In this document: positions 11,583-22,600 of the stretch, in pieces
Numbering within the stretch: the stretch's first letter is position 1
Layout: each line of letters begins with the position of its first letter
Source: Nageia nagi
Taxonomy: Eukaryota > Pinophyta
DNA length: 64,000 nucleotides
Assembly (NCBI GenBank): GCA_050084985.1
Contig: JBITNC010000002.1
Location: 28,148,001 to 28,212,000, forward strand
Direction: 5' to 3'
Translations under genes and position numbers: made by a program
Notes under the pieces: model-generated
The model's database searches: none
Told to the model about the DNA's origin: nothing
What the model saw: the letters and a program-made list of their open reading frames with translations, nothing else

Positions 11583-11831
11583 GTCTGCAGAATATTAGAA
11601 ACTTCTTCAGCTGGTTCATCTACATGGAAACTAGGGTTCTGCAACAGAGTGTTTCATACCAACACGGGAACAAAGAGGCGATTGACTGGCCCAGGTTTCC
11701 ATCCCCCATCCTGCGATGCTAAATGTGGGAGATGTGTGCATGTTCCCATTCATCCTAGTGGGAAAAGGCCTCTTGAATATTATTCAGAATCCTGGAGGTG
11801 TAAATGTGGCAATAAACCTTACATGCCTTGA
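11583..11831 (+). pseudogene. EPFL-type (epidermal patterning factor-like) peptide exon, captured
   Basis: The exon starts right after a good 3' splice site (pyrimidine-rich, then TTGCAG at 11577-11582) and runs 82 codons to TGA. Its C-terminal half has the hallmarks of EPFL4/5/6-type peptides: HPPSCDAKCGRC, VHVPIHP, PLEYYSESWRCKCGNKPYMP. These are secreted cysteine-rich ligands of ERECTA-family receptor kinases that control stomatal patterning and stem growth. The family normally has six core cysteines in this part. Here the fourth, expected within about five residues after CGRC, is missing, apparently by a small in-frame deletion, leaving five; a further Cys (GFCNRV) lies upstream. No ATG occurs in the exon, and no convincing signal-peptide exon is joined to it. 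It lies wholly inside the family-A LTR element, in the same orientation as the LTRs. I read it as captured and probably non-functional; the open frame leaves some doubt. Confidence 0.75.
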
Positions 11832-13748
11832 TTTTCTCTTCAGTCAATAGCTTCATTCCTCCTTACCGAATAATAGAAATGGCCACCCATACCCGAGTAA
11901 TAAGAAGATACACTAGGCCTAATTAGTGCTTGGTCTAGCAGTTTAGAGTATATTTTTTCTTTCTAAAATTTAATAGTATAGTATTATTAAAAAAAAAACA
12001 AAGTTATTTTTTTATTAAAAAAAAGGGTGAGGGAAAACCCTTTTGCGAAGATGAAGGCAATCAAATCAAGAGGAGAAAAAAGAGAAAAGCTTAAAATGGG
12101 AGATATTTGAGAAACAAATGTTTGATAGTGTTAATTGTCTTAAGCGATTTGAAAACTTCACAACCTTGCTATGAGTAATTGGATGGCATTAGATGATGTT
12201 GAATCCAGCCTTCTTAGCAAGAAATGTGCAAGTTTCTTTTCTTTTTTTTGATAGTTAGACAAGAGTAAAATGTAAATCTCTCAAAGCTCTAGAGAATTTT
12301 GTGTGGTTGATCAAGTAGCAAAGTGCTTAAGTTCATTACAATAATAAATAATAAAAGTGAAAAAGCACTAACATACAATCTACAAATTACTAACCAACAA
12401 ATGTAGTTGAGATTTATCTAAACTTACAAAATTTGGTTTATAATTTCTAATCAATGGAACTTAGTACTTAGTCCCTTATCAAATTGAGAGGAATATAGTT
12501 GGAAATAAAATGGTTAAGGTTAAGAAATATGAAGCAAGATTGAGAGTCTTACTCAAAAGAATAATATTCATCTTTTGCTCAAATTGCAAGATGCTAAGGT
12601 TGAAAGATACTCAAGTGTGAAAAGTCTCTTTGGTGACTTAGATAACTTGGTCTTAACCCTACTTTAGATGGATGGATGCTACATTATTTGCTTTCATGTT
12701 GATGGAAGAATATTTATGTTTATAGATGGAGTGGTTAAAAAGGTTCGGCCTTTTCCATGTTTGCAAATTGTTGTAATGGTTAAAAAGGTTTTTCCTTTTC
12801 CAAAATTGTAATTTTTTGATGAAATTTGAATCCATGTTATTGGATTAATGCTACCTTATTCCACCATATACATATTGATTAGTAGCATGGTTAAGTTGGT
12901 AGTTTGTGACTTGTGCATCTTGACTAATGGTATAATCAAGTTTGCATGTTGTGGTTTGTTCTTCATCTATGCTACAATATTGTTGAAGGAGAACTTAAAC
13001 CTCCAAATCAAAATGCTTGTAAATAAATAAGAACTTAAGCATCTTTGACATGTGGCTTATGCATTGCTTAAGATGACATTTGATAATTTATAACATGGTT
13101 AAGGTGACATGGTCATATGAGTTTTTGATAGGTGAAGTTATCCTCAAAGGGGAGAAAGAAAATGTTATGATATGATGACACCTTCATATAAAAAATAAAC
13201 ATAAATAATGATCTAAAAAAATGAAAGTAAAAATGATTTTTTTTAGTGATTGGTGATCTTGTTGTGCACATTATGGATATTTCATATATCCTTGGTTGAT
13301 AGTGCACATTTGGATATTTATATTACATATATGATATGATATATCAAGACTTATTAGTATGCACACGTGATATTCTTAGATATCATAGTTAGTGATAAAT
13401 ATCATATTTGATATTGTGCAATGATGTATATTACTAGTTTTGTTATAAGTTATTTGTAACTTGCAGGTTTCTTCTAGAGATTGTAGGTTACTTACTTCAA
13501 GTATGCAAGATCATGACGGCTCATCATGTCAACTTGTTGGATGATTGCTACTTATACATTGAAATTGTTTATGGTTAATGATTGTATTGTAAACCATTTG
13601 TTAAAATAGTTAAGTAGTTGAGCCTTGTAGAACCATCTAAATTCTATTATTTTTCACAAGTTCTCATCTCCGTTTGTATTTTTATAGAGGAGAATTCCCT
13701 TACCCTTTCTTTCTTTGTCTTTTAAACTCTCTACTCCAATATTGCATT
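11832..13748 (+). other. Element interior downstream of the EPFL exon
   Basis: Probably the EPFL 3' flank followed by retroelement DNA of unknown origin. There are no long open frames and no gag-pol motifs. A-rich runs occur at about 11990-12030, and pyrimidine-rich sequence precedes the purine tract. Confidence 0.4.
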
Positions 13749-13755
13749 AAGGGGG
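13749..13755 (+). other. Polypurine tract of the family-A element
   Basis: AAGGGGGAG abuts the right LTR, the expected position for the plus-strand primer. The run form is typical of Ty1/copia elements in plants. Confidence 0.65.
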
Positions 13756-14279
13756 AGTTATAATTTATAATGCATTATTATAAGGTCTCTTAATGTAATT
13801 CACTTAGTACTTAAGGGTATCCTTAGATACCTTAAGTATTTAGTGAATATGATAATGTAAATTATTCTACATGTAACTTATCCTATACTTCATTTCATGA
13901 TCATGCACCTTAGGTAAAAGGGTGATGCATGTCATGAATTTGTACAATGGTTAATAGGGTGATCCAAGGGAAAATTTTGGCCTATAAATAGAGGGCTCTC
14001 TCCTTGAGATCATACAATTGGAGAAGCATGAAAAATGGTAGTTTTATAGAGTTGTATGAATGATCTTGTAGGAGTTTTGTAGGAGAATTCTTGAGAATTT
14101 ATAGAATAGTTCACTTGTGAGAAATAATAGAAAATATGGTTCAAGTGGATGTGCTATGTCCATGATGGAGGAATCATTATATATGGTGTATTTCATTGTA
14201 CATGAAATTATGTTTTTATGTTGAAGATTTATGGAATCCTTCAAGATGATCTTGGTTATGGAATCATGCAATTCCATCA
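13756..14279 (+). repeat. Family-A right LTR
   Basis: 524 bp, colinear with 10137-10644. The first base pair reads AG instead of TG; the end is ATTCCATCA. It keeps TATAAATA at 13983-13990. Differences from the left LTR include an extra ten or so bases near 13797 and many transitions. Confidence 0.9.
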
Positions 14280-14925
14280 GTTGCTAAATATAAAGATTTG
14301 ATATTATTTTCATACCACCCAAAGGATAGAAGACTTAGCATAGCACTAAGCAAGATCCCTAGGTGCAACATCTAGGAGGGTTAGCAGGTTGAGGGATCTT
14401 GTTAATCTATGAATTTTGTGTAGCACTCTAGCCCATCCAATGGTATTCTGAGGTTGAGCTTATACTGTTTAGTTGGTCACTAGGGTTTGAGGAGGGATCA
14501 TTAGGTAGAGAGGATTTAGATATTATAAGGGAGAAAGACTATCCCACACACCATCCATCTATCCAAAAATGAGAGACTCATGGTGTACCTTATTTGGTTC
14601 CTTAGAGGCCAACGTCCATCCCCAAGGGCTTGGTATTGCATCATTGCTCATTGTTTATCTTCAATACAATTATTGGGGACTTGGATCTCAATATTTATCT
14701 TATGTATGCTTTCATATTGCAACGTTGTGGTATATTTACTATTTCATGCATGTTGTAGCCATATGTTGGCATTGTAAGGTTATGTTTGTTGATATCTACT
14801 ATTCTTGGCCAAACATTGGTATTATTACATTATTGGAGTTGAATTTGGATGCCCTAGGTTAGATGTTAGAGCATACTTATATGTCTTTGAATAAATTACA
14901 CTAAAATTGCATTGAGGCTTTTACA

Positions 14926-15569
14926 GTGATATCAAACCTAAAGATCTTACTGCCTAAGGAAATGAAAGCCAGAACTAGAGCTAAAGTAAAGAAGTTAGAG
15001 TTTGGAAGCATGGTTTTTTGTCAACTTCTTCAAAAATTTGAATACAATGACATCCCTTCAAAGGAAAGGGAGAGACTCTTATGGTTCCTAAGCAAAATGT
15101 ATGAGGAGAAGATGTGCAAGAAGAGGGGGAAGATGTGGGAGCCTAGATTTGTGCCTCCACACAAGACTCTGCTAAAGATCAAAATTTTACTTCAAATCTA
15201 TCGAGGAACCACCAAAGAATTTCATAGAGACATCACCTTTGAGCTATACCAAGATCTTCTAGGTTATGAAGAGGTGGCTTAGAGAAAATCCAACATTGGA
15301 GGGTTAGAGCTAGCTAGGATCCCAACGTATAGATATGGACCACCAGAAGTAGTGAGAGATGTAGCTAATTTGTTAGATCTAAAGAAGAGGGGTGAATGGA
15401 AGTTGTCACTCAGATCCAAAGTTATCAATAGCAGAATTGAGGTTATCACTCAAATTTTATTAGCCAAGAAGATGAGTGCAATCATTTGGAAGGAGGAGAT
15501 TGAACAAGGTTGCATTTTCACTGTATTCAAGGGAGGTCCCATGTTGCATACTAGGGAGACCAAGGAGTA
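14926..15569 (+). other. Unidentified coding-like stretch between LTR and pol
   Basis: Open frames of 118 and 72 codons (14926-15282 and 15352-15570) are in the same frame, separated by one stop at 15280-15282. They are Lys/Glu-rich with an even amino-acid mix (for example ERERLLWFLSKMYEEKM), so this was probably once coding. It occupies the place of gag and protease of the family-B element, but I see neither a gag core, a zinc knuckle nor a protease DSG. It could be a foreign or element-specific ORF. Confidence 0.4.
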
Positions 15570-16560
15570 GCCAATTGAGGTACAATGCATCCTGGATCGA
15601 TACCTAGATGTTTTTGGAGATATGTCCAAGGGATTACCATCATCTAGAGGGTTTAAGCACACTATTGAGTTGAAATCGAGAGCCAAGATAATCATGATTA
15701 CTCCCCTATAGGTATTCAAAAGTTTATAAAGATGAGATTGAGAAAACCATCAAGGAGCTGTTGGATATGAGATTCATACTACCTAGCTCTAGTCCCTTTG
15801 GCTCTTTAGTTATGCTAGTTAAGAAGAAGGACGGGACCATGTAGATGTGCATTGACTATCATATGCTTAATAAGAATATCATCAAGGATAGGTATCACAT
15901 TCTTAGAGTAGATGATCTCATTGATGAGTTGCATAGTGCAAAATACTTTTCAAAAATTGATTTAAGATTCAAATACCATCAAATAAGGATGAAGGAGGAG
16001 GATATCCATAAAATGATATTTAGATGCCACTATGGTCACTTTGAATTTTTGGTGATGCCTTTTGGATTGACTAATGCACCAGCCACCTTCCAATCAACCA
16101 TGAATTAAGTTTTCAAAATGCAGCTAAGGAAGTTCGTGCTAGTCTTCTTTGATGACTTCTTGGTGTACAAAAAATGCGGGAGGAGCATCTCCATCATTTG
16201 GACCACATTTTGGGAACGTTGTAGGAACAAAACATTTATGCCAAGTAGTCCAAATGTGAGTTTAGCATGACTAAAATTTTGTATCTTGATCAGATAATTA
16301 GCCATGAGGGAGTTACGGTGGATGAGCTAAAGATTGTAGCTATTCAGAAGTGGTCAACACTTACTACCCTAACATAGTTGAGAGGATTTTTGGGACTATG
16401 CAACTACTACATGAGGTTCATATGTGGCCTCGCGCACTTAGTTGCCCCCCTAACGCAATTGACCAAGAAGGATGCATTCATTTGAAGTGAGAGTGCTCAA
16501 GAAGCCTTTGATACACTCAAGAAGGTCATGTGTTCCTATCCTTGCTTGGCTATTCAACCA
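15570..16560 (+). pseudogene. Ty3/gypsy polymerase remnant (RT and start of RNase H)
   Basis: The segment starts in the protease-RT linker (DVFGDMSKGLPSSRGFKHTI). It continues through the RT fingers ([48 protein letters not shown]) and keeps the catalytic motif as VFFDDFLVY (about 16138-16170). It then reaches the RT-RNase H connection (LRGFLGLCNYY, about 16380-16410). Several stops (for example at 15842, 16108 and 16219) and frameshifts break it. Integrase is absent; recognisable sequence ends near 16560. Position and orientation fit the split family-B LTR upstream. Confidence 0.85.
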
Positions 16561-17612
16561 TGACTAATATTTTGATTTATGTATTCAAACCTTCTTGCTT
16601 TTCAATACTTTGATAAGTCTTTATTATCAATTTGTTGATATCTTGTAGTCTAAGCTCAAGGCTTTCAAGTATAGCTATTTACTTTACCAAATTGGTATTA
16701 TATTGCATACAATAATCAACAATTATCAACTAGGTTGGAACTTGAAATAGAGATTTTGTGTATTCTATCTTCAAATTCAGATATTTTTTAGGGATGAGCT
16801 CATTTGTTCATAATATTATGATTCAATTATTCTACGATAGTGCAAGTATCAAATTTTTCACTTCAACTAATTAATATCAAGTCATATTAGGTAAAAATAT
16901 TAAAGCTAAATATCTTCGAAATGGTGGGGGAAAGTATGGCTAGTAGGGTATGGCATTCTAGATTTTTGCATAATGACATGTGTAATCAAGGTATTATAAA
17001 GAAAGAACCAATTAAGAATCACATAACTTTTTTGATTTGGTTGTATTTGAAGGTTCATTTTAGTGTGAGTGTTCATGCATTTCTTTTGAAGCAATCAATG
17101 TTATTCTCATTATGCAAACATCCATTTACAAAAGCTAGATTAGTTATTTTGCTGAGAAAAAGCTTATAAATAAAAGCTTGCCTTCATAATTTGGATGTTT
17201 GTAATTCTATTATGCATTTAAAGATGTCTGATATCTCTCATAAGAAAATTGGACTAAACTTTATTTAGGAATCATAAGTAATGTGTGCATTAATGAATAC
17301 TTGGTAAATAGCAACAACATTAAGATATTAATTTTTGAGCAAGTAATGTTCTTGAGGAGTTACATTGTGGAAAAATAATCAATTTAAACCTCATCAGGTT
17401 AGAAACCACAACAGTAGAATTTTCCATTTGATCTCAATTCAAGTGTAATTGATTTAAATTTACCTCTGTATAAATGGATTCTTGATAAAAATAGAAACAT
17501 TGAGAGACCTATACTTTTAGGAAGAAACTTTAGGATACAAAGAGATGGTTACGATACAACAAGACTAGCAGCTCATAGCCAATTTTAACAGGTGAAGGTT
17601 TCAGACCCTTAT
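16561..17612. other. Unassigned, decayed repeat DNA
   Basis: No clear gene. A weak RNase-H-like string (LFYDSASIKF, then KNIKAKYLR near 16835-16918) hints at a Ty1/copia fragment but is too short to call. The minus-strand part next to the LTR at 17613 is probably its internal leader, with a worn primer-binding-site relic (AAGGGTCTGAAACC, minus strand, about 17596-17610). Confidence 0.3.
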
Positions 17613-18810
17613 TTTTCCAGTTTGTTTATTGCAACTTGTAGAATCCTAAATATAAATTCAAGTGTAATTAAACCAAAACACATAAGTATGAACCAATGTT
17701 TGGCCTATAAGGGCAATTACAAGCACAAAACACCTCAATATGCCAACATTAGAGTTAGGGAATCAAATACAAGCTTAATCAACATACAAATGCTAACGTC
17801 TAGCTCGTACATACATTAATGATCAAATACACCATAAAATTTTAAATATGGACAAGTGCATAATAGAATATGAGATCTAATAGCTCACGACTTGTATTAA
17901 TGATACAAAATGGAAAATGATACAATATCATGCCCACAAGGCTCAACGTTGGCCTCCAAGGAGCCAACTAGGGTATAACGAATAGGATCAATGTTGGACA
18001 TACAGAACAATAAATGGGACAACCTCACTCTCTCAAAATTTGAATCCTATCCACTGAAGGAGCTCTCCCCAAACCTTGGTGACCAATTGAATGGTAGCAA
18101 TGTGACCTTGGAATGCCATCGGATGGACTAAGATGCTGCACCTTAGCCATAGATCAACAGGATCCCTAAGCCTATTAACTCTCCTAGATACTACACCTAG
18201 GGATGTTTCTTGATGTTGCACCAAGACTTCTATCCACTAGACATTATGAGTAATAATCAATAATCTATATATCTAGCAATGATGCTCCAAGGCCTAATAT
18301 AGCTCTCACTGGATATGGATCTCACCTCAAAGTCATCACCTAGCCCCTCAAACCCCAACACTGGTACCTAAGGATCATTTCAGGCCCAACATGGGTATCT
18401 GAGCCTCACTTATACTCCACATGGATCCTCAAGCTTAACATGGGTCAAGGAGGCATGTATGGGCACCTAGGCAGTTTGCATGGGTATCATGGGCGAACAT
18501 GGGGATCTAGGAGTCTACTCAAGGTTGGTGCATGTATACAAGTGCTCCCAATCTCAACATTGGGGTCATTAAGTGATTTTTCATGCTTTAAGTGCTAAAT
18601 AAGCCTTATAATTTCCATAATCACTTTTAGGATCTCCAAGTACATTAATCATACTAAACTACACTTGGGAGGGAGATGTCCCACTTGGGGCTCATAGTGG
18701 GGTCTTTATATCTTCTATCCCAAGTATTTAATAAATAAAGCATAATTAAATATATACAAGGTAGAATCCATGGGATTATAATTAATTACAATTATCCAAG
18801 GGGTACGTCA
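17613..18810 (-). repeat. Family-B LTR (uninterrupted copy)
   Basis: On the minus strand it starts TGACGTACCCCTTGG at 18810 and runs about 1.2 kb, the same length as the other copies. It shares GAGCCCCAAGTGGGACATC and TCCCTAGGTG-type blocks with the copy at 9581 and TTGGCTCC..GAGGCCAA-type blocks with both others. It contains degenerate, roughly 30-bp spaced CATGTTGG-like words. Its inner end near 17613 is approximate. No coding region follows, so this may be a solo or truncated 5' LTR. Confidence 0.75.
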
Positions 18811-19679
18811 TATAACTATACTTAGTCTTTTACTCAATTTTAGCCCCTTGCATAGGTAAATTCTAATAAAAAAATGTGAGTTGGTATTTTATATTGTACC
18901 AAGGTTGGGCTTCACCATTTAGGTGAGTCCAAATAGGCATATCTCATATTTTTATGTTTAGCTTGTAGGCACATACAACAGGTTAAATAATTGTAGCAAA
19001 TTCATTTTAATAATGTGACACTTGGTAGCTTATTTTAATACACATAATTGTACTCTTTTGTTTCATGCTCATATGGCCTCTTAGAGAACTTTGTAGCCTC
19101 TTGTGACAAACATCTCTTGAATGGAATAAAAGAGTTTTGTTATATCATTTTGCATTTATCACAAGTTTAAGTGTAGATGTCATATTTTTTGGTGCTCACA
19201 ATCTGGCATTCCTGATGGGACTAGTGCCTTTACATGCTAGAGTAGGAGTGATTTAGTCATGTATTAACTTTATGTGTTTTAGGCTAGTATACAACTTTTT
19301 GCATTTAATTTTTGGTCTAAAGCCCAAAAAATTATATAAATACTATTTGGATATACCTTAGAAAAAATGATTATTAGTCTTGACAGTTTATTGTAACCAT
19401 TCGAATAGTTTTGCCAAGTCAAAACCATACAAATAGTTTATTTTTATTGACCAAGAATCTCAAGGATTATTCCATATAGTTAGATTTCATCTCCTACAAG
19501 TTTCAAAATTGATCTATTTTTTTTGTTATTTTCTCGTTCTTGTACGTGTCTAGGCATATAGGTTTGTTTGTTGATCTCTATTTTTCATTTTCGACTTGAA
19601 AAAATAAAAAAAAAAGCATACATAGTGTTTAGATTGAACCCGAATAGTTGGGACTCACCTATGACTACATGTCCATATA
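18811..19679. other. No recognisable gene
   Basis: Possibly the 3' non-coding end or LTR of the minus-strand gypsy remnant that starts at about 21660, but no terminal repeat pair was found. Confidence 0.3.
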
Positions 19680-21660
19680 ATGTGGTATATTCAAGAAAAA
19701 GTCATTCTCACTAACTTATTCAATAATGTTAAAAGGGTCATATCTCAATAGTTTCAACTTTTTCCCAATACCATACAACCTTAATTTCCTTACTAAGGTG
19801 AAGCCAAAATGGATCTACCACTTGAAATTGATGATCAACCTAATGGCGATCATGCTTTTGCTTGTACTTTGTTTAACTTTTCTCCAAATATTCTTGTACC
19901 TTTTGATGAATTAAATGTATCCTCTAAATAAAACTCCTGGCACACTCATTCTCACTACGAAGATTTGCATCTCCATCACTAAAAGAACCAAAAGACGTAT
20001 CAAAAGGAGACTTTGGTAAATAACCAAAACATGTATCAAAAGGTGTTTTATTTTTATATGAGTGCAAAATCCAATTTTATGCATGTTGAATGTAGCCCAA
20101 ATGTGCATCTCATATCTTAGGATATTTTCCATAATACCATTTCAAAATATGTGCCACTATCCTATTTACCACTTTTGTCTATCCATTTATCTATGGATGA
20201 AAATATGTACTCCTATTTAACTTGATATCCATCCTCTCCTTTAAAGATGTCCAAAACTTTCCAAGGAACCTAGAATTCTTGTTTGAAATAATAGTAGGAA
20301 GACCAAAATGGACCCAAACATTAACAAACTATAAGAGATTAGTTGCCTCTTGTCTTGTGACTATCTTTTTACATAGCATCAAAATATGCATTTTACAAAA
20401 AATGATCCACAACATTAATAAGTAATGATAACCTCTTTTAGAAGATGGTAATCTATTATAAAAATCCATAGAAATACTCTCCCATGGTCATGTAGGAACT
20501 AGTAAGGGCATATAAAGATTAAATTTCCTATTACTTAGTTTGCAAACATTGCATACCACATAAACTCTAATGTACTTGAAAATACATTCTTACATTTTAG
20601 GCTAATAACAACACCTTTGTAGATTAGAAAGAGTCTTACCAACACTACAAAATGCCCTACAATACGAAAAGTGTAGGCTTATCAAATGAGATGAATTTTC
20701 TCACCAAACAAAATGCAAAGTTTACCCAAGTAAAAAAGCAATTTATCATAGATATGATAATAAACATTACTAGCATCATCACCCTTATAAAGTCTTCGAT
20801 AGATTTCCTTAGAATCAGGATCATCAACATATTGTTCTTTGTAACCCTCATGCATTAAAGAAACATTTTGGAGAATCACTCCAATTGTAGCAACTAGTGG
20901 TCAAGATAACATATCTACCAACTTATTATGGACACCCTTCTTATGCTTGATCACTAATTGGAATTGTTGCAAAAATCTCATCCAACAAAAATGTCTATAG
21001 TTTGTTGCAACTTATAGTAAGATTGCAAATATTGTAAAGGTTGATGATCAATATGCACTATAATATTTTAACTATCAAATAATAGATACATTGCAAAGAT
21101 CAAACTGTAAAATCAACCATTCAAACAATCTTGATTTTATGTTGAATACAATTTTACAAATATCTTGTTCCTTCATATGTACTTGATGATAACCACTTCA
21201 TACATCTAACATTAAAAAGAATTTATCACTTTGTAATTGGTCCATAACATCATCAATACAAGGTAAGGGACATCAATTCTATATCATTATCTTGTTGAGT
21301 GCTTTGTAGTCCACACACATGCACCAAAATCCATCCTTCTTTGGTACCAACATAATAGGTGATCTACATGGAGAAGTACTTGGTTGAATGACTCTTTAAA
21401 CTAACAACTCCTTAATTTGCATCTTTATCTCTTCATTCTCCATAATAGATTGGTGATAGAAGCCAACATTAGAAAGTGGATCATCTTGTTGCGATTACAT
21501 CTCATATTATATATCTCTATTAGGTGGTACTCCCTTTAGTTCCTAAAAAATATCATCAAATTTAGTGATTACCTTCCTCACCTCTTCTCGATAATGAGGA
21601 TCACATCCTTCAAGAGCCTTTACTATATCAACATCCTTTTCTTGATATCTTACGATCATA
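19680..21660 (-). pseudogene. Ty3/gypsy polymerase-integrase remnant
   Basis: In minus-strand order: linker to RT (HYREEVRKVITKFDDIF, then GVPPNRD, about 21590-21510); RT start ([20 protein letters not shown], then [11 protein letters not shown], about 21400-21300; DDVMDQLQ; SGYHQVHMKEQD, about 21200). A jump leads to the end of RNase H (IDHQPLQYLQ and IKHKKGVHNKLVDML, about 21050-20920). The integrase zinc-binding relic (VCNVCKLSNR, about 20540) and integrase core follow: WESISMDFYNRLPSSKRGY, HFGLPTIISNKNSRFLGKFW, STYFHP (about 20500-20180). The C-terminal part reaches about 19700. RT motifs C to E, including the catalytic YxDD, are deleted near 21070. There are many stops. Confidence 0.85.
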
Positions 21661-22600
21661 AGAGCAAATTTTCAATCTACACTTATCATCTCTAAAATTA
21701 TTCATAAATTATTAATAAGCTTTAGCTTCAAAATATACCTTTAAATTATGTTCTTTGAGCATAACATTCTAATGTATTGCTCTCACATCTTCCATTGTAT
21801 TCCCTTACTAATCTTATTATGCTTTCTTATTTTCTAAAGAGTTCATATTAAAATACATACAATTCAAGATTTGACAAAGTGATTTTCCTATATCTTAGAG
21901 ATCCTTATCGATTTTTCATAATTTTTATTCCATACTATTTAACCTTTTAGAAGCATTTGTTTTACTAAAAAATCCATTTTTTTATTTCGTTGTGCTTAGA
22001 TGATGAATCATAAGTCTTAGATCCTAATTATCCATATTTCACACATGCTTCTTTAATTGGATTAAGGCAACCAATTCCATCCAATATTGTACTCTTATTG
22101 TTCTTCATCATTGGCTCCCCTCTATTCTTTCCAATTATTCGATAAGTTATTTTGGATACAAAATAGTGTGATTATATACAACGAATATAATCTAAGTTCT
22201 ACGATCTTCAATTACATCTTACTGTTTTTATGAATCAAAAAATCATTTTAAAACAGTCTTCTTAGCATCATCTCTATCCAGAAATTATATTCACTGAATT
22301 AGATTTCTTGATAAGCTAAACATTGATGTGAAACTAAATCTTATTACAGTGATATACCATTATGACAGATATCAGTCATGAGGGTAAGAGCCTTTTTATC
22401 TCAATTCAATTCTTCATATCCACAAACAGAAACTTCTTATCTCTGCAAGTAGCAATTTACATACAAGATGGCAGTAAACGCCACTTTAAAATCAACACAC
22501 ACAATAAATATAAGTTGTTATTACAAGAACCATATATTCACATCATCATATCTTGATTTGATCCTTAAAAAAAACATTCTAGGAGTTTTTCTTTGAAAAC
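21661..22600. other. Unassigned; 3' flank of the gene at 22601
   Basis: The part up to about 22000 may be decayed gag-protease of the gypsy remnant, but no motif can be named. The rest is AT-rich and probably contains the 3' untranslated region of the minus-strand gene. Confidence 0.3.

Larger units (their letters stand above)
10137..14279 (+). mobile_element. Family-A LTR retrotransposon (non-autonomous) carrying an EPFL exon
   Basis: A complete element of 4,143 bp. The left LTR is 10137-10644, a primer-binding-site relic follows at 10647, a purine tract lies at 13749-13755 and the right LTR is 13756-14279. The flanks are GTTGA (10132-10136) and GTTGC (14280-14284), a five-base target duplication with one mismatch. 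The LTRs are about 85% alike by eye, so the insertion is old. The 3.1-kb interior has no recognisable gag, protease, integrase, RT or RNase H. Its only recognisable coding content is the EPFL-type exon at 11583-11831. The LTRs match the 5' LTR of the copia element at 55053, so copia proteins probably mobilised it. Confidence 0.85.
9581..14925 (+). mobile_element. Family-B Ty3/gypsy 5' LTR, split by a nested insertion
   Basis: The LTR consists of 9581-10136 and 14285-14925 (about 1.2 kb together). It begins TGATGTACCCCTTG and is followed by a degenerate initiator-tRNA-Met primer-binding site (TGATATCAAACC at about 14927). Its first part shares GTGAGCCCCAAGTGGGA with the copies at 17613-18810 (minus) and 51509-52762 (plus). 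The two halves are separated exactly by the family-A element 10137-14279. In the minus-strand copy the sequence corresponding to the junction (GAGCATCATTGCTAGATAT) is continuous, which shows the original site. The pol remnant at 15570-16560 lies in the correct position and orientation for this LTR. Confidence 0.8.

Noticed and set aside
12848-13030. 60-codon hydrophobic frame as a possible membrane protein gene
   Set aside because: AT-rich DNA readily gives Ile/Leu-rich frames. No motif, context or composition supports it, and it lies inside a retroelement.
14569-14862. 97-codon frame within the second half of the split LTR
   Set aside because: It lies in LTR sequence shared with non-coding copies at 17613 and 51509, where the frame is not kept.
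16830-16918. Copia RNase H C-terminus (LFYDSASIKF...KNIKAKYLR)
   Set aside because: Too short and broken by a stop, with no neighbouring copia motifs.
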